A stretch of 30,268 nt of DNA from an uncultured Clostridium sp. (GTDB lineage: Bacteria > Bacillota > Clostridia > TANB77 > CAG-508), in the NCBI GenBank assembly GCA_900556975.1, contig USQZ01000018.1:1-30268 (forward strand), in the 5' to 3' direction. The notes beneath the pieces were generated by a model. The model worked only from the letters and a program-made list of their open reading frames with translations. It did not search any database and was not told the DNA's origin. A program made the translations under genes and the position numbers. This document shows, piece after piece, positions 17,301 to 26,297 of the stretch (the stretch's first letter is position 1; each line of letters begins with the position of its first letter).

Positions 17301-20300
17301 CCGTTCTCCTATCCTCATTAAACTTACTATTAATCTCTTTATTCTCGCCAACGTCTTTCAACGTAATTTCCTTCTCATCATCTGTAATACTAACTTGAAT
17401 TCTATACTTTCCTCTAACCATATTTTCGAACTCATAATGTCCATCAGCATCAGTTAAAACATCCTCAATTTTATCTCCATCAATATCAACAGCTTGACTT
17501 CCATCTTCTTGCAATAGCTCAACTTGAACATTCTGTATTTTTTCCTCACCGTCATCCATAATACCATCTTTATTGCTATCAAACCACACAGTTCCCTCAA
17601 CACTTCTCTTAATATCTTGAACAAGAATTATAGATGTTTCCATCTTTTCAGTATTCTTATCAATTTGAGCAGTAGCCGAATTTTTATAAACATCTCTAGG
17701 TCTATTTCCGTTTGTTTTTAAATAAATATCAACCTCTAATCTATTTCTTGGACCAATCTCACCAATTAAAGCATATGCTGTTAAAGATTCATCATAATCG
17801 GTTTTTCCAGTAGTTTCAGTCCATTCACTTGTTAATCCTAAATTCTCATCCTTAACATCAGTATTAGTTTTCACGCTCTCTTCATTAGAAACATACAATT
17901 TCAAACCACTCGTATCAACAGCTGTACCAGAAGAGTTTTTCAAATTAACATTAATATTTTTAACCATGTATGTACCATTATAATTAGTACCTCTGTTATC
18001 TCCATTATAAGGCAATATATCTAACAATTGAAAATCTTTAATTGGATCATCAGTCTTATTAATACACGTAATTTTATAATGAATTAATCCATTAATTTCT
18101 ATTATCGGTGTCTCCGTTGTTTTATATAAGCTGTAACTAGACAAGTTTGTAACTTGCACTGAATGTTTAGCCGTTCTCGTACTTGGTAAAGATGCTCCAA
18201 TCTTATCTGCTTCAACCAATGCAACAGTTTCAAACTGTTTTCCATTTGGCGTTTCTTCATCAATTTTTGCACTAAATATAATTGGTGTAATAGCAGTATT
18301 TGTTGTGCAATTATATATTTTCCATACCAAAATCGTTGTACCATCATCATTTTTTATAATATCTGGTTCATCATAATTACTGCTTCCAGGAACATATGTT
18401 AATCCAACCGGCAATGTATCATTGACCGTAACAGTAACATTTGAAATATTCACTCCTTGCTTATTTGCCATTGACAACGTAGGTGTTAATTTATATTTCA
18501 CTTCATATTCGTTACGTCCTACATCATAATTAACCTTAACTGAACCATCTTCAACTCTGTCCTCAACATCATTAGATATTTGTATTTTACCGCCAATAAT
18601 TAATAAAGATTGTCCATAAGAATAACTACCATTATGTGTTCCAGCAATAATATTTCCGTTTTCATCATAAGCAGATTTTATATAATTACTCTTTAATAGA
18701 ACATCTGCCTTAGGAATTTCAACGTCCCTATTTAATCTTGTATACACACTTCTATCGAGTTGGTTATCTTTATAATACAAATTAGCTTCACTAACAAACT
18801 GATAAACCTTACCAATTTCAGCATTTTGAGTAACATTCAAAGCTATTTGCAATGCACATCCAGAGCTAAAACTACAATGGCCACTCACTGATTCAAAAAG
18901 TATTCCAACACAAACCGCATTTTCGCCAAGCTCTGCCTTCAAATCATCAATGCTTTCATAATACAACAAATCAGCTTCAACCAGCTTTTTCATCTCATCA
19001 TCATCAGACCAATTAGTACCATCTTTTTTAGCAGCATACAACATTTTAAACTCTATATCATTTAGTCTTGTAGCATTTGTAGATACTCCAGCTTTTTTAT
19101 TTCCAGCAACACCATTAATTTTCGTTGAATTAAAAGCTTCTCCATCAAATTTCATTAAAACATCTACACTATAAACATCTTGCCTTGAATCATTATTTGA
19201 ACCAGCTGTAAAATCATATCTATATACAAAATCTTGTCCCACATATGCACGTGCATCACCATATGTATAATATGAATACAAACCATTTTCTCCTCTATCC
19301 CATGCCTCAGTTAACCAATTGTAAGTTGAAAAATCACCTGGCAAATATATAACATGTTGCAGGCTTGAAGAATTATCAGTAGATTTCATTTCAGAATTAA
19401 CTTTAGTACCAGAATTAGATGTAGTAGAAAAATTCTTAGCTTCAACATTTAAATAATAATTGTATCCTCCTTCAGTTGTTTCATCTGTATATGGTACTAA
19501 AACTTGAAAATATACTGTACTAAAACATCCAATATTATCAGTATATACACGTGGTTCATATGCTCCATTTCCTGCACCATATATAGGAAATTTTCCATCA
19601 AATTTATAATCTTTAATATTAATATTTATCAAATTATTAGTCTGATTCATCGTAACATTACCAGAATCACAACAATATCTATCAATTATACTAGTATCTG
19701 TTGTTGCTATTCTTTTAGCACCAGGTATTCTCCATAAATGAGCAGCATGCCACGTAACATTCATATCTCTATCAGGTAAAACGCCTGTTGAATCATCATA
19801 ATGATTCAATTTGTAATTATACAAAAACGGTGTAGTAGTTGATGTAATATCCTGTACATCGCTCGTATCATTCATATTGGTTTTTGTTAATTTCAATTCA
19901 ACATCCAAATTCATATCCCCATTTGGATATTCAATACCTTTTAGGCCTTTATCTATTTGTTCATTATATAGCTGATAAGTAATACCATAACCATACAATC
20001 TCCCCTTTTTAGTTTCACCACCATCAGTATATTCAATCTCTTTTCTCAAGCCATCATTATTATTTAAAACAACATTGTAATTAGCTGCTGCACTTACTCT
20101 AACAGTTTGTACATCACTAACTTGAGTTTTATCAGACTCATCATTTCCATCAAGCCACATTTTAATACTAGGAGCAATTTGAGTATTGTTTGAAGCACCT
20201 TTAACAGATAAAACTAAAACAATATTCTGCTTTCCAGGAATAGTAACATCATTTTGTCCCATTTTATATTCAGCTGTTAATTTCTTACCATTCTCTGAAA

Positions 20301-20742
20301 TAACACCAGAACCTTCTGCCCATCCCATGGAATTCAAATCCCAATCCATTACACCTTCGCATTCATCAGGTAAAACAGCTTCAATTTTTATAATACCACC
20401 TCTAAAATTTTCAACAGTAGCATCAGATTTTAAAGCCATTGTAGATTCGATTGTATACGTAATTTGATCAAATGAACGAACAATATCATTATCATCTGAA
20501 CTATCATTTCCCACCTCATCATTATCATCCCAAGGGCCTGTTCCTGTTTTCATTTGCGTAATTATAGCCGATGTAATTTTGGATTCCTTTCCGATTTGTG
20601 CTTGTTCTGTCTCTGTTAATGCCTGCTTAATCTCAGCTCCATTATCATTTATCCTAGTTATAGTTTTTTTACTAAACGCAATTCCACTAATAACTAGTAA
20701 AATAATCATAGCGCCTAATATTATTTTTCTCCTCATATTCAC
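14377..20742 (-). CDS. Large MucBP-repeat surface protein, paralogous at its C-terminus to the giant adhesin
   Basis: 2121 residues with a GTG start, chosen because AAGGAG lies 8 bases upstream; an ATG two codons later is too far from it. Layout: signal peptide-like segment 1-24; large unrecognised region to about 720; two DUF11-like domains (about 728-860 and 861-1040); an SdrD-B-like domain (1046-1150) with a Ca-binding-type DSNKDGIMDDGEE run; 11 MucBP-like repeats (about 1172-1934); a C-terminal domain; VAVGTGE, a membrane segment and RKRK. The C-terminal roughly 950 residues follow the same repeat order as the giant adhesin. No LPXTG is seen. Likely secreted and held at the cell surface; a role in binding mucus or other cells is inferred from the MucBP family. 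Confidence 0.9.
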   Translation of the reverse strand: MNMRRKIILGAMIILLVISGIAFSKKTITRINDNGAEIKQALTETEQAQIGKESKITSAIITQMKTGTGPWDDNDEVGNDSSDDNDIVRSFDQITYTIESTMALKSDATVENFRGGIIKIEAVLPDECEGVMDWDLNSMGWAEGSGVISENGKKLTAEYKMGQNDVTIPGKQNIVLVLSVKGASNNTQIAPSIKMWLDGNDESDKTQVSDVQTVRVSAAANYNVVLNNNDGLRKEIEYTDGGETKKGRLYGYGITYQLYNEQIDKGLKGIEYPNGDMNLDVELKLTKTNMNDTSDVQDITSTTTPFLYNYKLNHYDDSTGVLPDRDMNVTWHAAHLWRIPGAKRIATTDTSIIDRYCCDSGNVTMNQTNNLININIKDYKFDGKFPIYGAGNGAYEPRVYTDNIGCFSTVYFQVLVPYTDETTEGGYNYYLNVEAKNFSTTSNSGTKVNSEMKSTDNSSSLQHVIYLPGDFSTYNWLTEAWDRGENGLYSYYTYGDARAYVGQDFVYRYDFTAGSNNDSRQDVYSVDVLMKFDGEAFNSTKINGVAGNKKAGVSTNATRLNDIEFKMLYAAKKDGTNWSDDDEMKKLVEADLLYYESIDDLKAELGENAVCVGILFESVSGHCSFSSGCALQIALNVTQNAEIGKVYQFVSEANLYYKDNQLDRSVYTRLNRDVEIPKADVLLKSNYIKSAYDENGNIIAGTHNGSYSYGQSLLIIGGKIQISNDVEDRVEDGSVKVNYDVGRNEYEVKYKLTPTLSMANKQGVNISNVTVTVNDTLPVGLTYVPGSSNYDEPDIIKNDDGTTILVWKIYNCTTNTAITPIIFSAKIDEETPNGKQFETVALVEADKIGASLPSTRTAKHSVQVTNLSSYSLYKTTETPIIEINGLIHYKITCINKTDDPIKDFQLLDILPYNGDNRGTNYNGTYMVKNINVNLKNSSGTAVDTSGLKLYVSNEESVKTNTDVKDENLGLTSEWTETTGKTDYDESLTAYALIGEIGPRNRLEVDIYLKTNGNRPRDVYKNSATAQIDKNTEKMETSIILVQDIKRSVEGTVWFDSNKDGIMDDGEEKIQNVQVELLQEDGSQAVDIDGDKIEDVLTDADGHYEFENMVRGKYRIQVSITDDEKEITLKDVGENKEINSKFNEDRRTDLITSLDSLDIPIINEKFVNAGITYKDTSVVVHHYIKGTTTSLSPDVTINGKIHDEYTTTKASDIPEYYGLVAEPENKNGTMTKDQIEVIYYYQLKKYPYTVNYLEKGTNKVINQSKNIEEITYGTVINSDEEVIKINGYNYDSVDKNSLTIGTGENVINIYYTKKETKVTVHYYEEGTTNKVSNDVEIPGKVFDNYETESASDIPSKYELVAEPGNKNGTMTEDEITVIYYYRKKATQVIVHYYEENTTKKLSEDVTINGRVDDKYATISATDIPIKYELVATPSNVNGSMTESTIEVIYYYRVKDAVVHVRYLEKGTEKVLANPDKLEGKVDEEYETTSKEIDEYQLVECVGDEKGKFKIEPLTITYYYLYKTKATVQYIDKITGQILEQSTTEGLEGDDFITESKDFENYVLVEEPPEKTVKMTKEEQILKYYYIHISGGVIEKHIDIISGQVLFNENYEGNEGDEYDIPSRIFDGYDLVEEKLPENAKGTMKVEPVEVIYYYIYRSKVTAEYIDKNTGEKLTEDVVQKGHEGDNYTTDRKAFDDYKLVEVPSNADGSMTKEDITVAYYYVHTSGGVIVNHIDIKTGKQLLDETKEEGYEGDPYETHEENIPEYDLVKDKYPENAVGKMTIEPTRVTYYYIKKTEVNIKYVDKETGEEIDEPTNIPGHEGDDYNTEPKDIPGYDLIEEPENKDGIMTANPIDVIYYYKRPAKVIVNYYDIDTKEKLADEIEIDGHQNDDYTTEQKDIEYYEIAKVPENKEGKMIVTVTKDENDEEIVDDTTYVNYYYRKLIFNLKVDKTIASVIVNGQETVINGTLGKVEVHRKELSNANVKVVYKIKVTNDSELTGKANVVENIPSGMTMLSENNPDWTIKGMTASLETDEIKPGESREYQVVLGWQNGDNNVGTKTNMVSITTENEADFDEQFETDNVSKADLIVAVGTGEVPYVAIAGGVLIIMIAMTAGIYVIRKRK

Positions 20743-20790
20743 AATGCTTTCTCCTTAAACTCATTTCTATATTACTTAAAATATAAATTA

Positions 20791-20819
20791 CTTATATTTT
20801 AAATATAATGCTTGTTAAA
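20791..20819 (-). promoter_or_regulatory. Candidate promoter of the 2121-residue protein gene
   Basis: TTTAAC (20814-20819) and TATAAG (20791-20796) lie 17 bases apart on the minus strand, about 50 bases before the GTG start. The surroundings are very AT-rich, so other -10-like hexamers compete. Confidence 0.35.
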
Positions 20820-21092
20820 GCAATGGGATAAATTTCCATAATTGCACTTGCTATTTGACATACCAGACAAAAAGCAATTCAAAACATTGAAATATCAACA
20901 AACTTAGCACTCTTTTTTATATACCATCTCCATTTCATCTCTTTTTATTTTCGTTTTTGTTACATTTTTCGACAAACTTCGACTATTCGCTACGGAATAA
21001 AGGATTTAAGAAGTCATTCTTATTTTTAGTTATACAGCTCTTAAAAAATTTCATAAAACATTTAATTTATATTAACAAGTTTCCAATTACTC
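20820..21092. other. Gene-free intergenic stretch with one Spo0A-box-like site
   Basis: Upstream of the 2121-residue gene there is no credible gene. The one notable element is TTTGTCGAAAAA on the minus strand (20965-20976), which matches the Spo0A box consensus TGTCGAA with its usual A/T flanks. A second partial TTCGAC follows at 20978-20983. A single box in AT-rich DNA is weak evidence. Confidence 0.3.
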
Positions 21093-21123
21093 AAAAAAAG
21101 AACGTTGCTCCTAACAACGCTCT
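21093..21123 (-). terminator. Intrinsic terminator after the HExxH protein gene
   Basis: On the minus strand AGAGCGTTG pairs with CAACGTTCT (one G-U pair) around a 7-base loop and continues into a run of seven T. It starts about 23 bases after the stop codon at 21147. Confidence 0.8.
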
Positions 21124-21146
21124 TCCAATTCATATTATTTTTTAAT

Positions 21147-22247
21147 TTACTCGCCAAAAATAAACTCTTTTAGTGTGCAAATAATCTCTCTAACTTTTGA
21201 CATTTTTTTAACAGAAATCTCCATTGGTAAAAACTCACCATACTCTTTAGGAATATCAACAACTCTACCATATTTAACAATTTGATTCTTTTTAAAAGAA
21301 ATATCATCCATCATCTTCTTGCAAAAATCATCATAAAAACTATAATTCTCAGGTAAGATTAAATACTTTCTAAACTCAACTAATTCTTCTTCAAACTCAC
21401 GAATATCATCAAAAGTATCAATTTTAACAAATCTCTTTTTAAAACAATTCTCAATAATCATATTTTGAATTTTTAAACAAATAGAAGTAATATTTTTCTT
21501 CTTTCCCTCAATCTGACGTTGTAATAATTTTGACTTTTCTCCTGAAGCCTCTGAAATCTGCAACTTATGAGACAACTTAGACAACTCATTTTCCAAATGC
21601 AACAATTTATCAAGATCCATCTCAACCTCATAAAAAGTATCCGGCGTAGAATTGCTTGTAAAAGCCCTCTCAAACATTGGTGAACTATAAAGCGTACTAA
21701 AATACAAAGCTTCATCACCAGTGAAAAATGTCATTTGAGAAACAAGCGCACACTCCAAAGGATAAAACTCTGGACTCTCTGAAACGAAAGACATTCCATA
21801 ATATGTAACATTATCAAACATAGGCTCTCTTGCCATTCTACACGCAATCAATTGAACAGCCGCCTCATTCAAAGCCAAACCAGTCGTACTATTCAAATCA
21901 TACAAACCAAGTTTAACAAGATTCCCTTTTTCATCTTTAAATTCCTGCAAATAATGTATACACTCATGTATTGCAGCAATATCCATCTTATTTAAATCTA
22001 ATTTTTCATTAAAATATATTGCATTTTTTCCATACACATATTTTGCACTAGCATTATCGTCCATGCTCGCAATAAACATGTCAAGCCTTGATATCTGAAT
22101 AAAAAGCTCACTCTGAGAAAGATGTAATTCTGGAAAAGACTGACAAATCTTTTCAGAAATAAAAGAAGCAATTTTATTAATATTCATCGTATCAAGTTTT
22201 CTAACATTACTAATGCCCTCTTTTTTTAGTAATAAACCTATCCCCAT
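21147..22247 (-). CDS. Hypothetical protein with HExxH metallopeptidase-like motif (366 aa)
   Basis: I do not recognise the family. The start at 22247 is preferred because TAGGAGA lies 7 bases before it; an ATG 8 codons upstream has no ribosome site. Numbered from this start, IHECIHYLQEF holds an HExxH motif (H94, E95, H98), and NEAAVQ gives a glutamate at 128, 30 residues on, a spacing compatible with a gluzincin-like zinc site. About residues 210-280 are charged and probably coiled coil. No signal peptide or membrane segment is visible, so the protein is probably cytoplasmic. It follows addB but has a possible promoter of its own (TATAAT, 22280-22285) and a terminator. A zinc protease role is inferred from the motif alone. 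Confidence 0.75.
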   Translation of the reverse strand: MGIGLLLKKEGISNVRKLDTMNINKIASFISEKICQSFPELHLSQSELFIQISRLDMFIASMDDNASAKYVYGKNAIYFNEKLDLNKMDIAAIHECIHYLQEFKDEKGNLVKLGLYDLNSTTGLALNEAAVQLIACRMAREPMFDNVTYYGMSFVSESPEFYPLECALVSQMTFFTGDEALYFSTLYSSPMFERAFTSNSTPDTFYEVEMDLDKLLHLENELSKLSHKLQISEASGEKSKLLQRQIEGKKKNITSICLKIQNMIIENCFKKRFVKIDTFDDIREFEEELVEFRKYLILPENYSFYDDFCKKMMDDISFKKNQIVKYGRVVDIPKEYGEFLPMEISVKKMSKVREIICTLKEFIFGE

Positions 22248-22279
22248 AGCCAATCTCCTAAATCTAATCATCTAAGTAT

Positions 22280-22285
22280 ATTATA
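22280..22285 (-). promoter_or_regulatory. -10-like TATAAT before the HExxH protein gene
   Basis: A perfect TATAAT on the minus strand would start RNA near 22273, close to the upstream ATG at 22271. This gives a short leader before the ribosome-site-supported start at 22247. No good -35 hexamer is seen, so the call is tentative. Confidence 0.35.
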
Positions 22286-22344
22286 CTAACATTCATTTCC
22301 AAAAGGTATAACATTTTAATTAAAAAAATATTACAAAACATTAA

Positions 22345-22369
22345 CACTCCGCAAATTTATAGCGAAGTG
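22345..22369 (-). terminator. Weak hairpin terminator candidate after addB
   Basis: CACTTCGC and GCGGAGTG on the minus strand form an 8-bp stem (one G-U pair) 6 bases past the addB stop codon. The T-rich tract begins a few bases later instead of at the stem, so termination may be partial and some transcripts could run into the HExxH gene. Confidence 0.4.
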
Positions 22370-22375
22370 CTTAAA

Positions 22376-25300
22376 TTATTTTTCCGAATTTTGCATAATC
22401 TCTTCCATTACAAAATCCTTAGACATATTTCTTATATATCTATACTCATTACCTTTTAACTTTGGATCAAAGTTGCAAATAGCCTTATATTCGCAGTATT
22501 CACAAGGTGTTTTTTTAGACATATAATAAGGTTTAATATCAATTTTTCCTTTAAAAATTTCATTTGAAATTTCAGAAATTATATGTTTTGTATATTTTTG
22601 CAATCTATCAAATTTTTCTCTATCCAAAACATTTGACTTTGTCTTACTAATATTTCCTTCCTTGTCTAAATAAACCGGAACAGAGTCCGAATAGCTTGAT
22701 GGGGCAATTTTAGTGTCCATCATTTTTATAATATCAAGATCTGCAACAACCAAACCTTTCATTCTAAATTTCTTATTTAGTTGTTTCTTTATCTCGTCAT
22801 CACTCAAATTTTTATCTGCTTTAATAATCGTATCAAGCAAATTAAAATATAAAACACCAGCAGATTCAAACTGCTTCTGCTCAGCCATTTCATCCAAATA
22901 AGTAAGTAACTGTATCTGAATTCCAGAAACCACCTGATTTAAATCAACATCCTTAACTGAAGACTTGTAATCAATTATTCTAACATAAGTATTATCAGCA
23001 GTTTTAGCAACATCAACTCTATCTATTTTTCCTGTAACAACAACTTGATTACCATTATCCAAAGTTATTTTCATTGGCTTAAACTCAGCCTTTTCATTAA
23101 ACTCAATCTCATGGCCATATAGCTCAAACTTGCTATTTTTCAACTGATCAATAATATAATCAATTGACTCATACACAACTTTTTTAAGTCGTTTAGTTAA
23201 CACAACAAACTTTGGTGAACTTGAAAAAATATAATTTTTATGCATTCCAAGTTTTTCATTAATAATTTCCTCAATAATTTTATATAAATCTTCTTTTGAA
23301 ATTGTCTTTACATCAAAATCTCTAGCTTCAATCTTAGAAAAAACTTCATCAATAACTTCATGCATGAAATTACCTGTGTCCAAAGGTCTAATCTTAAACT
23401 CCTCTTCCTCTTGCAATTTCAATCCATATTTTAAATGGAAAGAAAATGGGCATCTTCTGTATTGTTCAAGCCTTGAAACACTAGTACGCAAGCTACCTCC
23501 ATACATTTTTTTTATATTATCCTCAGTAACTGTTTCTGGAACATTTGAATATTTTGCTCCTCTTAAAATTCGTTGCATTCTTGTAGTCTCATTCTTCTCA
23601 TACCATGAAATTACATTCTTCCATTCATCATCAATCTTATCAGTATCAATATATTCTTTATACTTCTCCACCGCTGAATCCAAAGTTGCCTCTTTTGTTG
23701 TTATCTCATAATCCTTCTCAATTACATCACTCTGCTCTTTAATTTTAGGAAAAATCTTTTTAATCTGTGCTATTAAAATTGAATTTCTAAGCGCCTTTCC
23801 TTCCTCATCAGCAATCGGATAAGACAAATACAATTTTTTCTCTGGAGTAGTAAGCACCTTATAAATATTAAATTGGTTCTCATACAATAATTCAATTGAA
23901 TTTTTCGCCAACTCAACATTATGCTCTTTTAATAGCTCTCTATCATTATCATTTAAAAATCCCTCATCTTTAACAACACTTGGGATTACGCCATCATTAA
24001 GTCCAATCAAAAACAAAGCTTTAATTTCTTTAGATTTTGACCTATCAATATCTCCAAACAAAACTTGATCAAAAGACGTAGGAATCTTTCCAAATTCAGA
24101 TTTTGAAATTCCAATCTGAAGAATTTTATTAAACCTATCAAAAGACATTTTCTCATCATCAAAAATCAAAATCATTTCATCTAAAACATCGAAAAATAGT
24201 TTTATACCATTTCTATATTCCTCAGCAACCTCAATCTGTCCAGCCTCTTCAAACTCATCAGCCTTATCTAAAATTCTTTGCTGAACACCATTTTTTTGAA
24301 TAAACTCATATAAACAAAAACTGATTTCTTTAGCTGTTTTCTCACCTTGAAGCCTCTTTTTAAAATCAAGTATTGGCACAATTATCTTGTTTTTCGTAGC
24401 ATTAATTCTTTCTTGAATATCATTTTTTTCCTCATATTCAAAATCGCCCTTATACCACTTTGTACCTCTTATCCCCCATTTATTAACATAGTTTTCTAGC
24501 AAAAATATATCATCATCAGGCACGTCTAAAATACCAGATTTTATATAAGAAAACATCGCCTCGTATGAAAAATTAGTCGTAAAAATATTAAGCAAAGAAA
24601 CAATATATTTCATAAGAACATTGTTATTAATATCCTTTTTCTCATCAATAAAAACCGGAATATTAAACTTACCAAACACAGATTTAACATCACTTGAATA
24701 TGTATCAATATTTGCACAAACAACAGCAATATCTCTAAATCTATATTCATCTTCCTTAACCAATTTCAAAATAGTTTTAGTAACATTCTCAATTTCACTC
24801 ATTGGAGTTTGTGCTGAAAATATTGAAATATCCTCAGTTTCATCCTCCCATTTAGTAGGACTAACTGAATATATGCTCTTTTCTAGGTTTTGAAGCTCCT
24901 TACTTAAAAATTTTTTAGGCTCTCCCATATCAATTCTATCTATAAAACAACCATTTCTCTCAGCAATTTCAAGCAATCTATCAGCAGTAATTTTGTTAAA
25001 ATAATAGATACTCTCGTCCATGTTATCCACTTTTTCTAAAGAATCTGTGCAAATCGTAACAGTAATCTCCTTAGCAAGAGTGCATAACTTCTCTATTATC
25101 TGATACTCATTTGGTGTAAATCCAGCAAACTCGTCAATATAAATTACAGCATCATTAAAAAAATCTACAAGTTCAATATTTTGTGCAAGTAAATCCAATC
25201 TATCTGCTTCATCAATATAATTTCCTTCAATTCTCTTTTGATACTTTTCTAAAATATTTTTTGTATCTGTAAGTTTAAGCTGTAAATACTTATCATCAAC

Positions 25301-25720
25301 TTTTTCAATTGTATCTTCAAGCATTTTATAATTCACATTATGCTTCTTAAACTCAGTTATCATACGCAAAGCCAATTCCAAATTCTTATCAGAACTACGC
25401 AAAAAATTCATATTTTTCTTTAGTGAATCAATCGCATCATACACAATCATTGACTTTCCAATTTTAGATAAATGAGAAGTAACATTTCCAAGGACCTCTT
25501 GAATAACCCTATCCGCCATCCTACTAAGCGTAAGCACTTCAGCATTTATACTACTATTTCCATCAATTGTTTCAAGCAAATGATTCTCCGCAGAAAAAGA
25601 GAACTGCTCTGGAACAACAATATATATCTTATTTTTATCTTTAATTTTTTCTTTTATTTCTTTAAAAATTTCAGTGGTCTTTCCAGAACCACTCTTTCCA
25701 TAAATAATTCGAAATTCCAT
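22376..25720 (-). CDS. addB: ATP-dependent helicase/deoxyribonuclease subunit B (AddB)
   Basis: AddB with AddA forms the helicase-nuclease that resects double-strand breaks for RecA-dependent repair in Bacillota. At 1114 residues it is close to the usual length of about 1150. Visible marks: Walker A GKSGSGKT at 8-15; the C-terminal PD-(D/E)xK nuclease region with GKIDR (about 893) and IIDYKSS (about 916); and the four iron-sulfur cysteines, C757 (RRCPFSFHL) and C1073, C1076, C1082 (CEYCEYKAIC). Its ATG follows the udg stop by one base, and its AAGGAG is made by the last codons of udg, so the two are translationally coupled. addA, usually adjacent, is not downstream here. Confidence 0.95.
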   Translation of the reverse strand: MEFRIIYGKSGSGKTTEIFKEIKEKIKDKNKIYIVVPEQFSFSAENHLLETIDGNSSINAEVLTLSRMADRVIQEVLGNVTSHLSKIGKSMIVYDAIDSLKKNMNFLRSSDKNLELALRMITEFKKHNVNYKMLEDTIEKVDDKYLQLKLTDTKNILEKYQKRIEGNYIDEADRLDLLAQNIELVDFFNDAVIYIDEFAGFTPNEYQIIEKLCTLAKEITVTICTDSLEKVDNMDESIYYFNKITADRLLEIAERNGCFIDRIDMGEPKKFLSKELQNLEKSIYSVSPTKWEDETEDISIFSAQTPMSEIENVTKTILKLVKEDEYRFRDIAVVCANIDTYSSDVKSVFGKFNIPVFIDEKKDINNNVLMKYIVSLLNIFTTNFSYEAMFSYIKSGILDVPDDDIFLLENYVNKWGIRGTKWYKGDFEYEEKNDIQERINATKNKIIVPILDFKKRLQGEKTAKEISFCLYEFIQKNGVQQRILDKADEFEEAGQIEVAEEYRNGIKLFFDVLDEMILIFDDEKMSFDRFNKILQIGISKSEFGKIPTSFDQVLFGDIDRSKSKEIKALFLIGLNDGVIPSVVKDEGFLNDNDRELLKEHNVELAKNSIELLYENQFNIYKVLTTPEKKLYLSYPIADEEGKALRNSILIAQIKKIFPKIKEQSDVIEKDYEITTKEATLDSAVEKYKEYIDTDKIDDEWKNVISWYEKNETTRMQRILRGAKYSNVPETVTEDNIKKMYGGSLRTSVSRLEQYRRCPFSFHLKYGLKLQEEEEFKIRPLDTGNFMHEVIDEVFSKIEARDFDVKTISKEDLYKIIEEIINEKLGMHKNYIFSSSPKFVVLTKRLKKVVYESIDYIIDQLKNSKFELYGHEIEFNEKAEFKPMKITLDNGNQVVVTGKIDRVDVAKTADNTYVRIIDYKSSVKDVDLNQVVSGIQIQLLTYLDEMAEQKQFESAGVLYFNLLDTIIKADKNLSDDEIKKQLNKKFRMKGLVVADLDIIKMMDTKIAPSSYSDSVPVYLDKEGNISKTKSNVLDREKFDRLQKYTKHIISEISNEIFKGKIDIKPYYMSKKTPCEYCEYKAICNFDPKLKGNEYRYIRNMSKDFVMEEIMQNSEK

Positions 25721-25721
25721 T

Positions 25722-26276
25722 TTACTCCTTATTTGCTTCTCTTACTACTTCTTTTAAATCATTCCAAAAATCAATCTTTTTAGACTCATCTCTAAGCAAT
25801 GCAGCTGGATGAAAAGTTGGCATATACTTTATTCCTTTTCTCTCAACCCATTTTCCCCTTGAAGCCGTTATAGAATACTCTTTCCCAAGAATAGCCTTTA
25901 AAGCCACACTTCCTAATAAAACAATTATCTCAGGCTTAACTAACATTACCTGACTTCTTAAATAATCCAAACAAGCATTAACCTCGTCTTGCTCTGGATT
26001 CCTATTCATTGGTGGTCTGCACTTCACAACATTTGCAATATACACTTCTTCCCTATCTATTCCAATTCCTTTAAACGCCTGATTCATAAGTTTACCAGCC
26101 TTACCAACAAAAGGTATTCCCTGAATATCCTCGTCCGCCCCAGGGCCTTCACCAATAAACATTATCTTAGCATCCTTATTTCCAACTCCAAGTACAATAT
26201 TAGTACGATTATTACACAATTTACATTTGTTACAATTTTGTATTCCGTTTTCTAGTTCCTTAAATGTTTCATACAT
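25722..26276 (-). CDS. Family 4 uracil-DNA glycosylase (Fe-S)
   Basis: This enzyme removes uracil from DNA, starting base-excision repair of deaminated cytosine. At 184 residues it has the normal length. The four cluster cysteines are C15, C18, C86 and C102, closely matching the spacing of thermophile family 4 enzymes. Motif GEGPGADED (42-50) and HPAALLR (156-162) supply the catalytic and DNA-contacting loops. It sits between the YfiH-like gene (21-base gap) and addB (1-base gap) in what looks like one operon, so two DNA repair functions are co-expressed. The ribosome site is a modest GGTGA. Family assignment is firm; in vivo substrate range is not shown by the sequence. Confidence 0.95.
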   Translation of the reverse strand: MYETFKELENGIQNCNKCKLCNNRTNIVLGVGNKDAKIMFIGEGPGADEDIQGIPFVGKAGKLMNQAFKGIGIDREEVYIANVVKCRPPMNRNPEQDEVNACLDYLRSQVMLVKPEIIVLLGSVALKAILGKEYSITASRGKWVERKGIKYMPTFHPAALLRDESKKIDFWNDLKEVVREANKE

Positions 26277-26297
26277 TTCAACATCACCATTTCTCTT

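Noticed and set aside
22248..22271. Upstream ATG of the HExxH protein
   Set aside because: No ribosome site precedes it and it sits at the predicted transcription start; the ATG at 22247 has TAGGAGA 7 bases away.
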